A stretch of 57,676 nt of DNA from assembly GCA_017634675.1 (NCBI GenBank), contig JAGBMX010000102.1:1-57676 (forward strand), given 5' to 3'. The stretch comes from Selenomonadaceae bacterium. GTDB lineage: Bacteria; Bacillota; Negativicutes; Selenomonadales; Selenomonadaceae. Both the position numbers and the translations under genes were made by a program. Below are positions 47,151 to 55,977 of this stretch, piece by piece. A model generated the notes under the pieces. That model was not told the origin of the DNA. It worked only from the letters and a program-made list of their open reading frames with translations, and made no database searches. The stretch's first letter is position 1; each line of letters opens with the position of its first letter.

Positions 47151-48449
47151 ATGGACAAAACCGTTTATATAGGGCTTCTTGGCGCAGGGACAGTCGGTTC
47201 GGGCGTTATAGAAGTTTTGAATAAGAATGCGTCGGAGATTGAGGCGAGAGTCGGCGCACCCGTTAAAATAAAAAAAGTTTTGGTTAGAGACGTTACGAAA
47301 GCGCGCGATGGGCTTGATAAGTCCGTAGTAACCGATAGTTTTGACGATATTTTAAACGATAAGGATATATCTATCGTGGTTGAGGTCATGGGGGGAATGA
47401 ATCCCGCCAAAGATTATATGCTTCGCGCTTTCAATGCGGGAAAGTGCGTTGTCACCGCCAACAAAGATGTCATTGCCGCGTGTGGAAAAGAGCTTTTTGA
47501 TGCGGCAAAGAAAAATTCGGCGGACTTGCATTTTGAAGCCAGCGTAGGCGGCGGTATTCCGATAATTACGCCTTTAAAACAGAGCCTTACGGCAAATAAG
47601 ATAACCGAGATTATGGGCATTGTAAACGGCACTACGAATTATATGCTCACGAAGATGACGGAATTTGGCGCAGATTATGACGCCGTTTTAAAAGAAGCGC
47701 AAGAGAAAGGTTACGCCGAGGCAAATCCTTCGGCTGACGTGGATGGGCTTGACGCGGCGAGAAAAGCCGCTATTTTGGCATCGCTCGCCTTTAATACCAG
47801 AATAAGTTTAGACGATGTGGCGGTTGAGGGCATTACTAAAATTACGCCCGAAGATATTGCCTTTGCACGAGATTTAGGCTATGTCATAAAATTGCTTGCC
47901 GTGGGGAAAGACATACCTTCAAAGGGAATTGACGTAAGGGTGCATCCCGTTCTTCTTCCCTCCTCTCACCCGCTTTCTGCGGTGAACGGCGTATTTAACG
48001 CTATTTTTGTACGGGGCAACGCCATAGGAGAGGCGATGTTTTACGGACCGGGAGCGGGGTCGCTTCCGACGGCTTCCGCCGTTGTGGCGGATATTATAGA
48101 TACGGCGCGGAATTTGCTGTACGGCGCAGTCGGAAGAATAGGCTGCACCTGTTACGACGAAAAACCGCTTTGCCCCGTCGAGGAAACGGAATCTTCTTAT
48201 TATGTAAGACTTTTGGTTAAAGACGAACCCGGAGCGTTAGGGAATATTGCGACGGCTTTCGGCAAAAACGGCGTCAGCTTAAAATCCGTGGTGCAGACTA
48301 CAAAAGCTGTTAAACATAAGGCAGAAATCGTGGTAATTACCCATTTAGTTAAGCATAAGAATATTTTGGGAACCATAGAACTGCTTAATACGCTGCCGGT
48401 TGTAGACACATTAAAGAACCTTATCCGCGTGGAAAATGAGGAGTGTTAG
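47151..48449 (+). CDS. hom: Homoserine dehydrogenase
   Basis: A 432-residue enzyme of threonine/methionine synthesis. The NAD(P) motif is LLGAGTVGSGVIEVL. ANKDVIAACGKELF and NGTTNYMLTKM mark the catalytic domain, and a C-terminal ACT domain (RLLVKDEPGALGNIATAFGKNGVS) suggests threonine feedback. It is followed at once by thrB, the normal pair. Confidence 0.97.
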   Translation: MDKTVYIGLLGAGTVGSGVIEVLNKNASEIEARVGAPVKIKKVLVRDVTKARDGLDKSVVTDSFDDILNDKDISIVVEVMGGMNPAKDYMLRAFNAGKCVVTANKDVIAACGKELFDAAKKNSADLHFEASVGGGIPIITPLKQSLTANKITEIMGIVNGTTNYMLTKMTEFGADYDAVLKEAQEKGYAEANPSADVDGLDAARKAAILASLAFNTRISLDDVAVEGITKITPEDIAFARDLGYVIKLLAVGKDIPSKGIDVRVHPVLLPSSHPLSAVNGVFNAIFVRGNAIGEAMFYGPGAGSLPTASAVVADIIDTARNLLYGAVGRIGCTCYDEKPLCPVEETESSYYVRLLVKDEPGALGNIATAFGKNGVSLKSVVQTTKAVKHKAEIVVITHLVKHKNILGTIELLNTLPVVDTLKNLIRVENEEC

Positions 48450-48450
48450 A

Positions 48451-49389
48451 ATGGGAGACACAAGGACGGTACGGGTAAAAGTTCCCGCTACTTCGGCAAA
48501 CTGCGGTCCGGGTTTTGACTCCCTTGGCTTTGCCTGTACAATGTACAACGAATTTTCCCTAAAACTTACCGAAAAGGAAGGTTTGAAGTTCGAAATAACG
48601 GGCGATGGCGCCGACGCAATTCCCGCAGACGAACATAATGTGGTGTGGCGCTCCGCGCGGTATCTTTTGGAGCACACGCATTTTGCCAGCGTATATAAGG
48701 GCGGCGTTATAACCATGCACAATATAGTGCCGCTCTCAAGAGGATTAGGAAGCAGCGCGACGGCGATTGTTGCGGGATTAAAAGCGGCTAACGCGCTTAT
48801 AGGCAATCCTTTCGGTAGAAGGGATTTATTGCAATTTGCAACTCGTATCGAAGGGCATCCGGACAACGTGGCGCCCGCGATATTCGGCGGCTTTACCGTT
48901 AGCACCACATACAAAGGACGGGCGCAAACTTTTTCTTTCTTGCCAAAACTTCGACTTACCTTTGTGGCGGCGGTGCCTGATTTTACGTTGCCAACGAAAG
49001 TGGCAAGGGAAGTGTTGCCTGAAACGGTGACGAGAGAGGACGCCATTTTTAACATCAGTCGCGCCGCTATGTTGGTTGCGGCTTTACTGGAAGGCAACGC
49101 GTATTTTTTGAGAAATTCGTTGTACGACGCTATTCACGAGCCTTATCGAATGAAGCTGATACCGGGAATGCAGGAAGTTTTTTACGCCGCAAAAAAAGCG
49201 GGGGCGCTAGGCGCAACGTTAAGCGGCGCAGGTCCGACGCTGATGGCGTACACCCTTGAACGGGACAAAGCGGCGTCGACTGTTGCGGATGCAATGATTA
49301 AGGCGTTTGAGCGAAACGGCATACATGCGAAGGCGCATATTTTGAGTTTAGACACCAGAGGCGCAAGCGTTTTGGGAGGATTTTTATGA
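48451..49389 (+). CDS. thrB: Homoserine kinase
   Basis: A 312-residue GHMP kinase. Family motifs are VPATSANCGPGFDSLGFA at the N-terminus, the ATP loop PLSRGLGSSATAIVAGL near residue 97, and GALGATLSGAGPTLMAY near the C-terminus. ATG 48451 follows GAGGAGTG; the upstream frame inside hom is not used. It overlaps the cca start by 4 bp. Confidence 0.96.
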   Translation: MGDTRTVRVKVPATSANCGPGFDSLGFACTMYNEFSLKLTEKEGLKFEITGDGADAIPADEHNVVWRSARYLLEHTHFASVYKGGVITMHNIVPLSRGLGSSATAIVAGLKAANALIGNPFGRRDLLQFATRIEGHPDNVAPAIFGGFTVSTTYKGRAQTFSFLPKLRLTFVAAVPDFTLPTKVAREVLPETVTREDAIFNISRAAMLVAALLEGNAYFLRNSLYDAIHEPYRMKLIPGMQEVFYAAKKAGALGATLSGAGPTLMAYTLERDKAASTVADAMIKAFERNGIHAKAHILSLDTRGASVLGGFL

Positions 49390-50615
49390 CCGAAGCGGAG
49401 TTTTTGCGTGTGATAGAGGAAAACGGCGGCAAACTTTATATTGCTGGGGGATTCGTGAGAGATGAAATAATGGGCAAGAACCCTCACGATAAAGATTATG
49501 TGATAACGGGTTTCAGCGAGGAAAAATTTTCCTCGCTTTTTTCAAATACAAAAACGACCGGCGCAAAATTTCCCGTATACCGCCTGCCTATCGACCATGT
49601 TTTATCCGAAGTCGCCCTTGCAAGACGAGAGAGAAAAGCCGGCGAAGGTTATAATGGATTTATTCCGAAATTTACCCCGGACATAACCATAGAAGAGGAT
49701 CTGTTCCGACGGGACACCACAATGAACAGTATCGCAAAGGAGTTGCCGACGGGACGGATAATAGACCCCTTTAACGGCGCAAATGATATAAAAAGCAGAA
49801 TAATCCGAGCCACAAGCGAGCATTTTTTGGAAGACCCCGTGCGAGCGCTAAGAGCCGCACGTCAAGCCGCCGAACATGATTTTACAATTGAAGAACACAC
49901 GCTAAACATGATGAAAAAATGTCTTGATGAGCTGCAAAACGAGCCGACGGAAAGATTTTTGGCGGAAATGATGAAAGCTTTAAAGGGAAAGAAACCGTCC
50001 CTTTTCTTTAGGATTTTGGATTTAACCGGGCTGCTTGAGGTAACATTTAAAGAGATAGCAGATTTAAAGGGAAAAACTCAACCTAAAGAATACCATCCTG
50101 AAGGAGACGCTTTTGAACACTCCATGCTGATACTGGATAAAGTCGCATCTAAAACCGAGTCGAAAAAAGCGCGTTTTGCCGCCTTGGTTCACGATTTAGG
50201 CAAAGGACTGACGCCAAAGGAAATGCTTCCCCATCATTACGGACATGAAAAAAGAGGACTTACTGCCTTAAACGAAATGAACAGACGCATAACCCTTCCC
50301 CACGATTTGAAAAAAAGCGCGGGGTTTGTAATAGCGGAGCATATGAGAGCGTCGCGAATGACTAGACCCGGAAAAATCGTATCGCTATTAATGAGCGTAA
50401 AAAAATGCTGCCTTACCCTTGACGATTTTACAGCCGTAATAGAAGCGGACAGCGGCGAATTGCCTATGTTTTTAAAATATGGCGGGGAAATCGTTGACGA
50501 ATTGGAGAAAGTAAAGGGCATAAATGCGCCGGAAAATTTAAAGGGAAAGCAAATAGGTGAGTGGATTTTGTCGGAGCGAATTAGGGTTTACAAGCGAATA
50601 TTAAAATCGTTATAA
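49386..50615 (+). CDS. cca: CCA tRNA nucleotidyltransferase with HD domain
   Basis: A 409-residue class II nucleotidyltransferase. The active-site start is YIAGGFVRDEIMGKNPHDKDYVITG, then RRDTTMNSIA and DPVRALRAARQAAEHDF. The C-terminal half carries an HD phosphohydrolase site (HSMLILDKV and ALVHDLGKGLT). This is like the multifunctional CCA-adding protein, which adds CCA to tRNA 3' ends. ATG 49386 overlaps the thrB stop (ATGA). Confidence 0.9.
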   Translation: MTEAEFLRVIEENGGKLYIAGGFVRDEIMGKNPHDKDYVITGFSEEKFSSLFSNTKTTGAKFPVYRLPIDHVLSEVALARRERKAGEGYNGFIPKFTPDITIEEDLFRRDTTMNSIAKELPTGRIIDPFNGANDIKSRIIRATSEHFLEDPVRALRAARQAAEHDFTIEEHTLNMMKKCLDELQNEPTERFLAEMMKALKGKKPSLFFRILDLTGLLEVTFKEIADLKGKTQPKEYHPEGDAFEHSMLILDKVASKTESKKARFAALVHDLGKGLTPKEMLPHHYGHEKRGLTALNEMNRRITLPHDLKKSAGFVIAEHMRASRMTRPGKIVSLLMSVKKCCLTLDDFTAVIEADSGELPMFLKYGGEIVDELEKVKGINAPENLKGKQIGEWILSERIRVYKRILKSL

Positions 50616-50626
50616 CAAGAATATAT

Positions 50627-50658
50627 CAGAAAGGCGGAAGTTTAATTCTCCCGCCTCA
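50627..50658 (+). repeat. Palindromic IS200/IS605-end-like repeat, copy 3 (partial)
   Basis: TATATCAGAAAGGCGG, AGTTTAATTCTCCCGCC and flanks match the second hairpin of copy 1 at 12115-12153. The first hairpin is missing. It lies 11 bp after the cca stop and abuts the MITE-like element. Confidence 0.45.
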
Positions 50659-50852
50659 GACTGTAGACTTATTATTATTTATTCGCTGAACTCTCCCACC
50701 TACCCCCCTCTAGGAGGGGGGCTTGGTTAGAGGCAATTTAAAATTTTAGGCTCAAAAGCGGTAATCCGAGTGCCTCCCTCCTAGAGGGAGGTGCCCGAAG
50801 GGCGGAGGGAGAGCCATGAAGAGCACAATATTTATTGATTTGTCTACACTCT
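50658..50852. mobile_element. MITE-like inverted-repeat element related to 22815-23062
   Basis: The ends read AGACTGTAGAC at left and the inverse AGAGTGTAGAC at right, followed by similar AT-rich stretches. The interior holds inverted GC-rich blocks (CCCCCCTCTAGG versus CCTCCCTCTAGG). The right interior (GCTCTTCATGG ... CCGCCCTTCGGGCACCTCCC) is clearly homologous to the left interior of 22815-23062. No flanking target duplication was found. It occupies the cca-amidase gap. Confidence 0.6.
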
Positions 50853-50879
50853 GATAAATTATCTTTTCGCATTTTATTC

Positions 50880-50910
50880 TTGATTTTTTTTTCATAAAAG
50901 TAGATAATAT
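50880..50910 (+). promoter_or_regulatory. Candidate promoter of the amidase gene
   Basis: TTGATT and TAATAT are 19 bp apart, ending 35 bp before the TTG start. The spacing is slightly long. Confidence 0.45.
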
Positions 50911-50944
50911 ACAAGTAATTTGTAAATTTTTCGAGGTGGTTTTT

Positions 50945-52144
50945 TTGCGCTTTCTTTCACGGACAATACTTATTTTATTCGTAATTTTATTGATAGTAAG
51001 CGGCGAATCTCTTGCAAAAGATTCGGCAACGGTAACGGGAGTCAGGTTCAGTACGGATAATAATCGTTTGCGGGTGGTAATAGACGCAGATAATCCCGTT
51101 GATATAAGACAAATGGTTTTAAAAAATCCCGTCCGCGTGGTGGTGGATATAAAGAACGCAGTCCTATCCCCCGCAGCCAAAAGAGATATAAATTTGAAAA
51201 GCAAGTTTGGAAACCATCTAAAAGTCGCTCAATTTGACAAAAAGACCGTTAGAGTTGTCATAAATGTTTTAGTGTCAAGTCACAACGCTTTTACTCTCGC
51301 CAATCCGAATCGAGTAGTAATAGACATAGGCGAAACCGAAACGAAGGTTAAAGAGAAGGAGAATTCGGGCGAAAAGGAAAACGGCGAAGTTAAGAAAAAT
51401 AATACGGACGAAAAAAAGAAAAAAGATGTAAAGCAGGAAAAAAATTCCAATAAGGAGAAAGAAGAAAATAATAAAACACGCAAAAAAACCGAAGACACCG
51501 CCCAATACGAAGATTTGACCCCTGTACCGGAGAGCGAATTAGACAAAGAAATCGCCAATTTAACGGGGCTTCACGGTAAAAAAATCGGAATAGACCCGGG
51601 TCACGGCGGCAGCGATGCGGGAGCGGTTGGTCCAACCGGCGCAATGGAAAAAGAGGTAACTCTGGCTATCAGCCTGGAACTAAAAAAGCTCTTGGAAGAA
51701 GAAGGAGCAACGGTAATTATGACGAGGGAGACGGATGTTGAGGTTTCTCCCAAAAAAAATAAGGCAACGGCAACGGAAGAATTGCAAGCCAGAGTCGATA
51801 TTGTAAATGATGCGAAGGTGGATATCTTCCTTTCTATTCACATGGATTCCTTTACAAATCGCACGGCAAGAGGCACAACCGGGTATTATTTCTCAACAGG
51901 CTCCAAAGAGTCCCGCAGCCTTGCGGACAAGGTAAGAGCCAACATTGTCGATGCGCTTGGCACGATGAGTCGCGGTACTCAAACTTGCAATTTTTATGTG
52001 GTAAAACATTCGGATATGCCCGCAACCTTAATTGAAGTCGCCTTTATCTCTCACCCCGATGAAGAAAAGCTCTTGACTTCAAAAGAAGGCGTGAGAAAAG
52101 CCGCCACCGCTATTGCAGACGGTATATCCGATTATTTTGGATGA
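50945..52144 (+). CDS. N-acetylmuramoyl-L-alanine amidase with AMIN domain
   Basis: A 399-residue exported cell-wall hydrolase. A signal peptide (ILILFVILLIVSGESLA) precedes an AMIN domain (residues about 25-130) that targets cell-wall or septal sites. A lysine/glutamate/asparagine-rich linker (about 130-185) leads to an Amidase_3 domain. Zinc and catalytic residues are in IDPGHGGSDAG, AMEKEVT, FLSIHMDS and TLIEVAFIS. The start is TTG 50945, five bases after GAGGTGG; GTG 50936 lies inside that SD. Confidence 0.92.
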   Translation: MRFLSRTILILFVILLIVSGESLAKDSATVTGVRFSTDNNRLRVVIDADNPVDIRQMVLKNPVRVVVDIKNAVLSPAAKRDINLKSKFGNHLKVAQFDKKTVRVVINVLVSSHNAFTLANPNRVVIDIGETETKVKEKENSGEKENGEVKKNNTDEKKKKDVKQEKNSNKEKEENNKTRKKTEDTAQYEDLTPVPESELDKEIANLTGLHGKKIGIDPGHGGSDAGAVGPTGAMEKEVTLAISLELKKLLEEEGATVIMTRETDVEVSPKKNKATATEELQARVDIVNDAKVDIFLSIHMDSFTNRTARGTTGYYFSTGSKESRSLADKVRANIVDALGTMSRGTQTCNFYVVKHSDMPATLIEVAFISHPDEEKLLTSKEGVRKAATAIADGISDYFG

Positions 52145-52147
52145 GAT

Positions 52148-52789
52148 ATGAACTATCCTATTAACTTAAAATTAAGCAATCGCAAATGTCTCGTCGTAGG
52201 CGGGGGACGTGTGGCGGAACGAAAAGTCTTGAAACTTATCCGCGCGGGCGCGAAAGTTACGATTATATCCCCGATTCTCACCGAAAAACTTCATAAACTC
52301 GTAAGCGACGGGGAAATTAAATGGATTGCCGACAATTACAAAAAGAATGCAGCGAAGGGTTTTTTCATTGTGATTGCGGCAACCAACGACGAAGACGCAA
52401 ACAATGAGGCGATATCAGACGCACGCTCATGCGGGGCGATTATAAATGCACCTTCTAATCCCGCAGAATCCGATTTCTTTGTACCCGCCGTTTTAAGGCG
52501 CGGCGATTTAACGGTGACGATTTCAACAGAGGGCGCGTCTCCGGCGTTCGCTAGAGTTATGAAAGAGGAACTTGCAAAGTTTTTACCTGAAAATTTGTCG
52601 GAGTGGCTTGTAAGGCTGCGTAAAATCAGGGAAGAATTAAAAAATACCATTGACGGGTCGAAAAATCGGGAATTTTTTTGGAAAAAAGGCTTAAACGCCG
52701 ATGTTTTAAGACTTTTAAGAGACGGTAAATTAAATGATGCGGAGGTAGAGCTTAGAAATGGCTTTTCTCGTGATAGGTTTAAATCATAA
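52148..52789 (+). CDS. Precorrin-2 dehydrogenase/sirohydrochlorin ferrochelatase family
   Basis: A 213-residue protein like the N-terminal part of CysG and yeast Met8. The NAD motif is VVGGGRVAERKVLKLIRAGAKVTIISP. Asn/Asp-rich IIAPSNPAESDFFVPA-type sequence (here INAPSNPAESDFFVPAVLRRG) and TEGASPAFARVMKEEL follow. It oxidises precorrin-2 and may insert iron to make siroheme. It overlaps hemA by 32 bp, an arrangement common in Firmicute heme operons. Confidence 0.9.
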   Translation: MNYPINLKLSNRKCLVVGGGRVAERKVLKLIRAGAKVTIISPILTEKLHKLVSDGEIKWIADNYKKNAAKGFFIVIAATNDEDANNEAISDARSCGAIINAPSNPAESDFFVPAVLRRGDLTVTISTEGASPAFARVMKEELAKFLPENLSEWLVRLRKIREELKNTIDGSKNREFFWKKGLNADVLRLLRDGKLNDAEVELRNGFSRDRFKS

Positions 52790-54065
52790 AACTGCGCCAA
52801 TATCCGTGCGGGAATGTTTTTCCGTACCTCCTTCAAGAGCCAGAGAAGCCTTGGAGCATATCGGCTCATATGATGGCTTAAAAGAAGGCGTTCTTCTTTC
52901 CACCTGCAACCGCAGCGAATTTTACGCCGTAGCGGAGGATAAAGACGCGGGCTTTGCGTCTATGCGGGAATTTCTCTTTGACTTAACCGGAGCAGACGAG
53001 GGCATGGAGGAATATTTTTTCTCTTATGCGAATAAAGACGCCATAAACCATCTCTTTAGGGTATCTTCAAGTCTTGATTCTCTCGTTTTAGGCGAAGGAC
53101 AGATACTCTCTCAGGTAAAAGCTGCGTATACATTAGCGAGAGAATTGGGCGTAACGGGTACGGAGCTTAATTTATTATTTCACCACGCCATAGCCATAGG
53201 AAAGCGTGTCAGGACGGAAACAAAGATTGCCTTTCAATCGGTATCGGTAAGTTATGCTGCGGTGGAACTTGCGAAAAAGAAATTAGCCGGTTTAACGGGG
53301 AAATGCGCCCTTATATTCGGCGCGGGGAAAATGGCGAAACTTACGGCGGAACATCTGCGCTCGCACGGGCTTAACAAGATATATGTGACGAACCGAAGTT
53401 TTGAAACGGCGAAAAAACTTGCCGATGATATAGACGGCGAGGCTATCCCCGTAAATCAGGCTCTTAAATACGCCGAAGATGTTGACGTAATTGTAACTTC
53501 CACGGGAGCGCCTCATTATGTTATACATTCATGGGACACCCGAAAACTCATGGCAAAACGCAAGCATAGGGAGTTATTTTTCATAGACATAGCGGTGCCT
53601 CGTGATGTCGATCCGGACGTAAGCCAAATCCCCGGAGTTTATCTTTACAACATAGACGCCCTTGAATCGGTTGTGGACGATCATATAAAGGAGCGTCAAG
53701 AAGAAGCCGTAGAAGCTGAAAATATGGTGGCTGAAGAAGTTGAGACGATGACGAAAAAACTTCGCTATCTTTCCTGCCGCCCGCTTATGGCTGAACTTAC
53801 GGATAGGGCGGAAGCAATAAGGGAACGTGAAGTGCGTCGCGCTTTGTCTAAATTTGAAAATTTAAGCGAGGCAGATTTAAAAAATCTAAACAATATGACA
53901 AAAATGATAGTGAGAAAATTGCTGCGTATGCCCATGATGGAACTTAACGCTTCGGCTGGAACTGTCAAGCAGAGTTTCTACATGGCGGCAATGCAAAGTC
54001 TGTTTCGATTAAAAGGGGTAGACACAAGAATTGAAAGAGATGGTTATAGGTACGCGGAAGAGTAA
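52758..54065 (+). CDS. hemA: Glutamyl-tRNA reductase
   Basis: A 435-residue enzyme starting tetrapyrrole synthesis by the C5 route. GLNHKTAPISVRE opens the protein and Cys50 in LLSTCNRSEFYAV is the catalytic thiol. SSLDSLVLGEGQILSQVK follows. The NADPH domain has IFGAGKMAKLTAEHL, and a helical dimerisation domain ends the chain. ATG 52758 is inside the preceding gene; hemC starts before its stop. Confidence 0.96.
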   Translation: MAFLVIGLNHKTAPISVRECFSVPPSRAREALEHIGSYDGLKEGVLLSTCNRSEFYAVAEDKDAGFASMREFLFDLTGADEGMEEYFFSYANKDAINHLFRVSSSLDSLVLGEGQILSQVKAAYTLARELGVTGTELNLLFHHAIAIGKRVRTETKIAFQSVSVSYAAVELAKKKLAGLTGKCALIFGAGKMAKLTAEHLRSHGLNKIYVTNRSFETAKKLADDIDGEAIPVNQALKYAEDVDVIVTSTGAPHYVIHSWDTRKLMAKRKHRELFFIDIAVPRDVDPDVSQIPGVYLYNIDALESVVDDHIKERQEEAVEAENMVAEEVETMTKKLRYLSCRPLMAELTDRAEAIREREVRRALSKFENLSEADLKNLNNMTKMIVRKLLRMPMMELNASAGTVKQSFYMAAMQSLFRLKGVDTRIERDGYRYAEE

Positions 54066-54954
54066 ACTGGCTCTTTGGCAGGCAAATTTTGTAAAAATTA
54101 AATTAGAAGAAAAATATCCGAGGCTAAAGATACGTTTAAAAGAAATTGTCACAAAAGGGGATAAAATATTGGATGCGCCCCTCTCCAAAATAGGAGGTAA
54201 GGGACTTTTCACAAAGGAATTGGAAGAATCCATGCTTAGTGGCGAAATTGACATCGCCGTTCACAGTTTAAAGGATATGCCGACAAAGTTGCCGACGGGG
54301 CTTTCGATTATAGCGGTAACAAAACGGCTTGACTCTGGAGACGCTTTTGTTAGCGATAAGTATAAAAGCATGGACGAACTCCCGCCGGGCGCAAAAATAG
54401 GCACGAGTTCGCTCAGGAGAAAGGCGCAACTTTTACGGGCAAGATCTGATCTTGAAATTGTGAGCCTACGCGGAAATGTAGAAACCAGACTTCGCAAGAT
54501 AACGGAAGAAAATCTCGACGGCGCGGTTTTGGCAGTTGCCGGATTAAAACGGTTAGGCTTTGAAGATAAGATAAGCGAAGTGATTTCAAAGGACATTATG
54601 CTTCCCGCCGTTGGACAAGGCGCGCTTGCTGTTGAAGGAAGAAGAAGCGATAAAGAGGTTATAGATTTGCTTTCATTCTTGAACGACGATGCCACAAAGA
54701 TGGCGACAAAAGCGGAAAGGGCCTTTTTAGCGAGAGTCGACGGCGGTTGTCAAGCGCCCGTTGGGGTTTACGGAGAAGTTTCGGGTAAAAATCTTCATCT
54801 TACGGGCGCAATCGTTTCTCTTGACGGGAAGCGATTGTACCGAAAAGAAGCTGTAGCACCTTTTACTAATGCCGAACATTTAGGGATAAACCTGGCGGAA
54901 GAACTCCTTTCGATGGGTGGAAGTGTAATTTTGAAGGACTTAGGGATATTGTAG
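54031..54954 (+). CDS. hemC: Porphobilinogen deaminase (hydroxymethylbilane synthase)
   Basis: A 307-residue enzyme linking four porphobilinogens. VIGTRKSKLALWQ at the N-terminus, HSLKDMPTKLP, IGTSSLRRKAQLL and the cofactor-binding Cys in DGGCQAPVGVYGE (about residue 240) are all present. The start is TTG 54031 or ATG 54040. It overlaps hemA by 35 bp. The expected next genes (cobA/hemD, hemB) are not here; the accessory tract begins instead. Confidence 0.95.
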   Translation: MKEMVIGTRKSKLALWQANFVKIKLEEKYPRLKIRLKEIVTKGDKILDAPLSKIGGKGLFTKELEESMLSGEIDIAVHSLKDMPTKLPTGLSIIAVTKRLDSGDAFVSDKYKSMDELPPGAKIGTSSLRRKAQLLRARSDLEIVSLRGNVETRLRKITEENLDGAVLAVAGLKRLGFEDKISEVISKDIMLPAVGQGALAVEGRRSDKEVIDLLSFLNDDATKMATKAERAFLARVDGGCQAPVGVYGEVSGKNLHLTGAIVSLDGKRLYRKEAVAPFTNAEHLGINLAEELLSMGGSVILKDLGIL

Positions 54955-54991
54955 CGACGTCGGCAGTTGCGTAAAAAAAGTAACGACATTT

Positions 54992-55049
54992 ATTAAAATG
55001 CCTTAATTCACATCTTTTCTTTACAAGAAGAAAAAATTCACACGTCAGC
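54992..55049 (-). repeat. Short hairpin repeat, copy 2 of 2
   Basis: Read on the minus strand, GCTGACGTGTGAA, a T-rich to A-rich hairpin (TTTTTTCTTCT ... AAGAAAAGA) and GAATTAAGGCATTT match 12172-12230 part by part. Confidence 0.65.
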
Positions 55050-55095
55050 AATAATGGCAAAGTACGGAATTTCTGTACTTTGCCATTATTATTTG
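55050..55095. terminator. Hairpin ending the heme operon, overlapping an Rpn remnant
   Basis: A perfect 16-bp stem (AATAATGGCAAAGTAC and its complement, 9-nt loop) is followed by ATTTGC. Its left half and loop, AATAATGGCAAAGTACGGAA, match the Rpn coding segment at 56799-56818 closely. It is therefore probably a rearranged scrap of a further Rpn copy that now acts as a transcript end. Confidence 0.65.
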
Positions 55096-55343
55096 CTTAC
55101 AAACAGCCAACCACCATGCGGCGTTAATCTGGCTGTGTTTCATACACCCATTAACCCAGCATACTTTTTCCTGTCTATCGCTTTTGCTGTTCTTCCGTGA
55201 ATATTCCACCTACTCGCCAAATACATGACAAAATCTTATTCCACTAAAATGTTACACTTTCCATTGTTATACACCATGCCAATAAAATAAAATGAGAAAT
55301 ACTAATTTTATGGTTTGCGGCGGGAGTTTCTCGCTCTACTTTG
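55092..55343. other. Rpn spacer remnant and gene-free sequence
   Basis: 55095-55139 repeats the spacer found between tandem Rpn genes (ACAAACAGCCAACCACCATG and on). 55140-55226 is the Rpn C-terminal remnant. 55227-55343 is AT-rich and contains GGCGGGAGTTT (55319-55330), a fragment of the palindromic repeat. No further gene was seen. Confidence 0.6.
55140..55226 (-). pseudogene. C-terminal remnant of an Rpn-family gene
   Basis: A 28-codon minus-strand frame ends in AIDRKKYAGLMGV and stop, matching the DRKKYTELMGV end of the intact gene at 55978. Upstream of its ATG there is an in-frame stop, and the preceding residues (MYLASRWNIHGRTAK) are not like the intact Rpn. It is broken or recombined. 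Confidence 0.6.
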
Positions 55344-55547
55344 TTAATTCCAATTTACGTCTTCAAAGGCTATAGTTTCTCCTGCCTCATATTCTTTCAT
55401 TGCTTGTAGGTGCGCCGCTGTATCTTCCGGCGTTTCTATGTCATCAATATCAAGTGGAATAAAACGCTTTACCACTTCAAGCAAAATATGTATGTCATTA
55501 TCAGGTATGGCGTTAATCATAGTTGATAGTTGCATTCTCTCATTCAT
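55344..55547 (-). CDS. Antitoxin of a RelE-type module
   Basis: A 67-residue acidic protein (MNERMQLSTMINAIPDNDIH, then ETPEDTAAHLQAMKEYEAGE, ending FEDVNWN). It overlaps the toxin stop by 4 bp (ATGA) and follows the toxin, the reverse of the usual order but found in HigBA-like modules. A close relative lies at 57241-57447. No DNA-binding domain is obvious. Confidence 0.7.
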   Translation of the reverse strand: MNERMQLSTMINAIPDNDIHILLEVVKRFIPLDIDDIETPEDTAAHLQAMKEYEAGETIAFEDVNWN

Positions 55548-55795
55548 CCGAAAAGACCTCCTTTGTATACATCGCCTCTATTACCTATTTTTTCAATGAT
55601 TATTGTATAATTATCCGGGCAGGAAAATATTATCCGTTTATCTCCTGCCCTTAATCTGAAAAGTTTGCTTTTACCTCGCAAAGGTTTTATATCTCCTCGT
55701 GGTATTCCTTTAATGGCATCTTCGATTAGCTGTTTGCGTTTTGCGTCCATTGCTTCTATTGCTTTTACCGCCTCTTTACTTAATCTTATTTTCAC
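55544..55795 (-). CDS. RelE/ParE-family toxin
   Basis: An 83-residue RelE-fold protein. KIRLSKEAVKAIEAM begins the first helices, IPRGDIKPLRGKSKLFRLRAGDKRIIF is the core strand region, and IIEKIGNRGDVYKGG ends it. Such toxins usually cleave mRNA at the ribosome or poison gyrase. GTG 55795 is preceded by AAAAGGAG. Its upstream sequence is joined directly to a broken Rpn fragment. Confidence 0.85.
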   Translation of the reverse strand: MKIRLSKEAVKAIEAMDAKRKQLIEDAIKGIPRGDIKPLRGKSKLFRLRAGDKRIIFSCPDNYTIIIEKIGNRGDVYKGGLFG

Positions 55796-55812
55796 TCTTT
55801 CACGCTCCTTTT

Positions 55813-55910
55813 ACACAACGATAAAAGCCTGACTTTATCATAAAAATAATGGCAAAATACGGAATCTCGATACTGCTATTTCCCGATGTAGAAGGTTTCT
55901 CCTTTTCTTC
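55813..55910 (-). pseudogene. N-terminal fragment of an Rpn-family gene, frameshifted
   Basis: On the minus strand QYRDSVFCHYF and then DKVRLLSLC match residues about 15-36 of the intact Rpn gene. One base is missing just before (AATAG instead of AATAAG), shifting the frame. The homology stops at LLSLC and sequence of the RelE module begins. The fragment precedes the toxin gene by 18 bp. Confidence 0.75.
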
Positions 55911-55977
55911 TCCCGTCCCTCTACCTTCACCTCAACCCAAAAAGCCAACCCCCATGCGGCGTTAATCTGGCTGTGTT

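Noticed and set aside
51275-51644. Phe/Leu-rich minus-strand frames opposite the amidase linker
   Set aside because: They arise from the antisense of the Lys/Glu-rich linker and are not genes.
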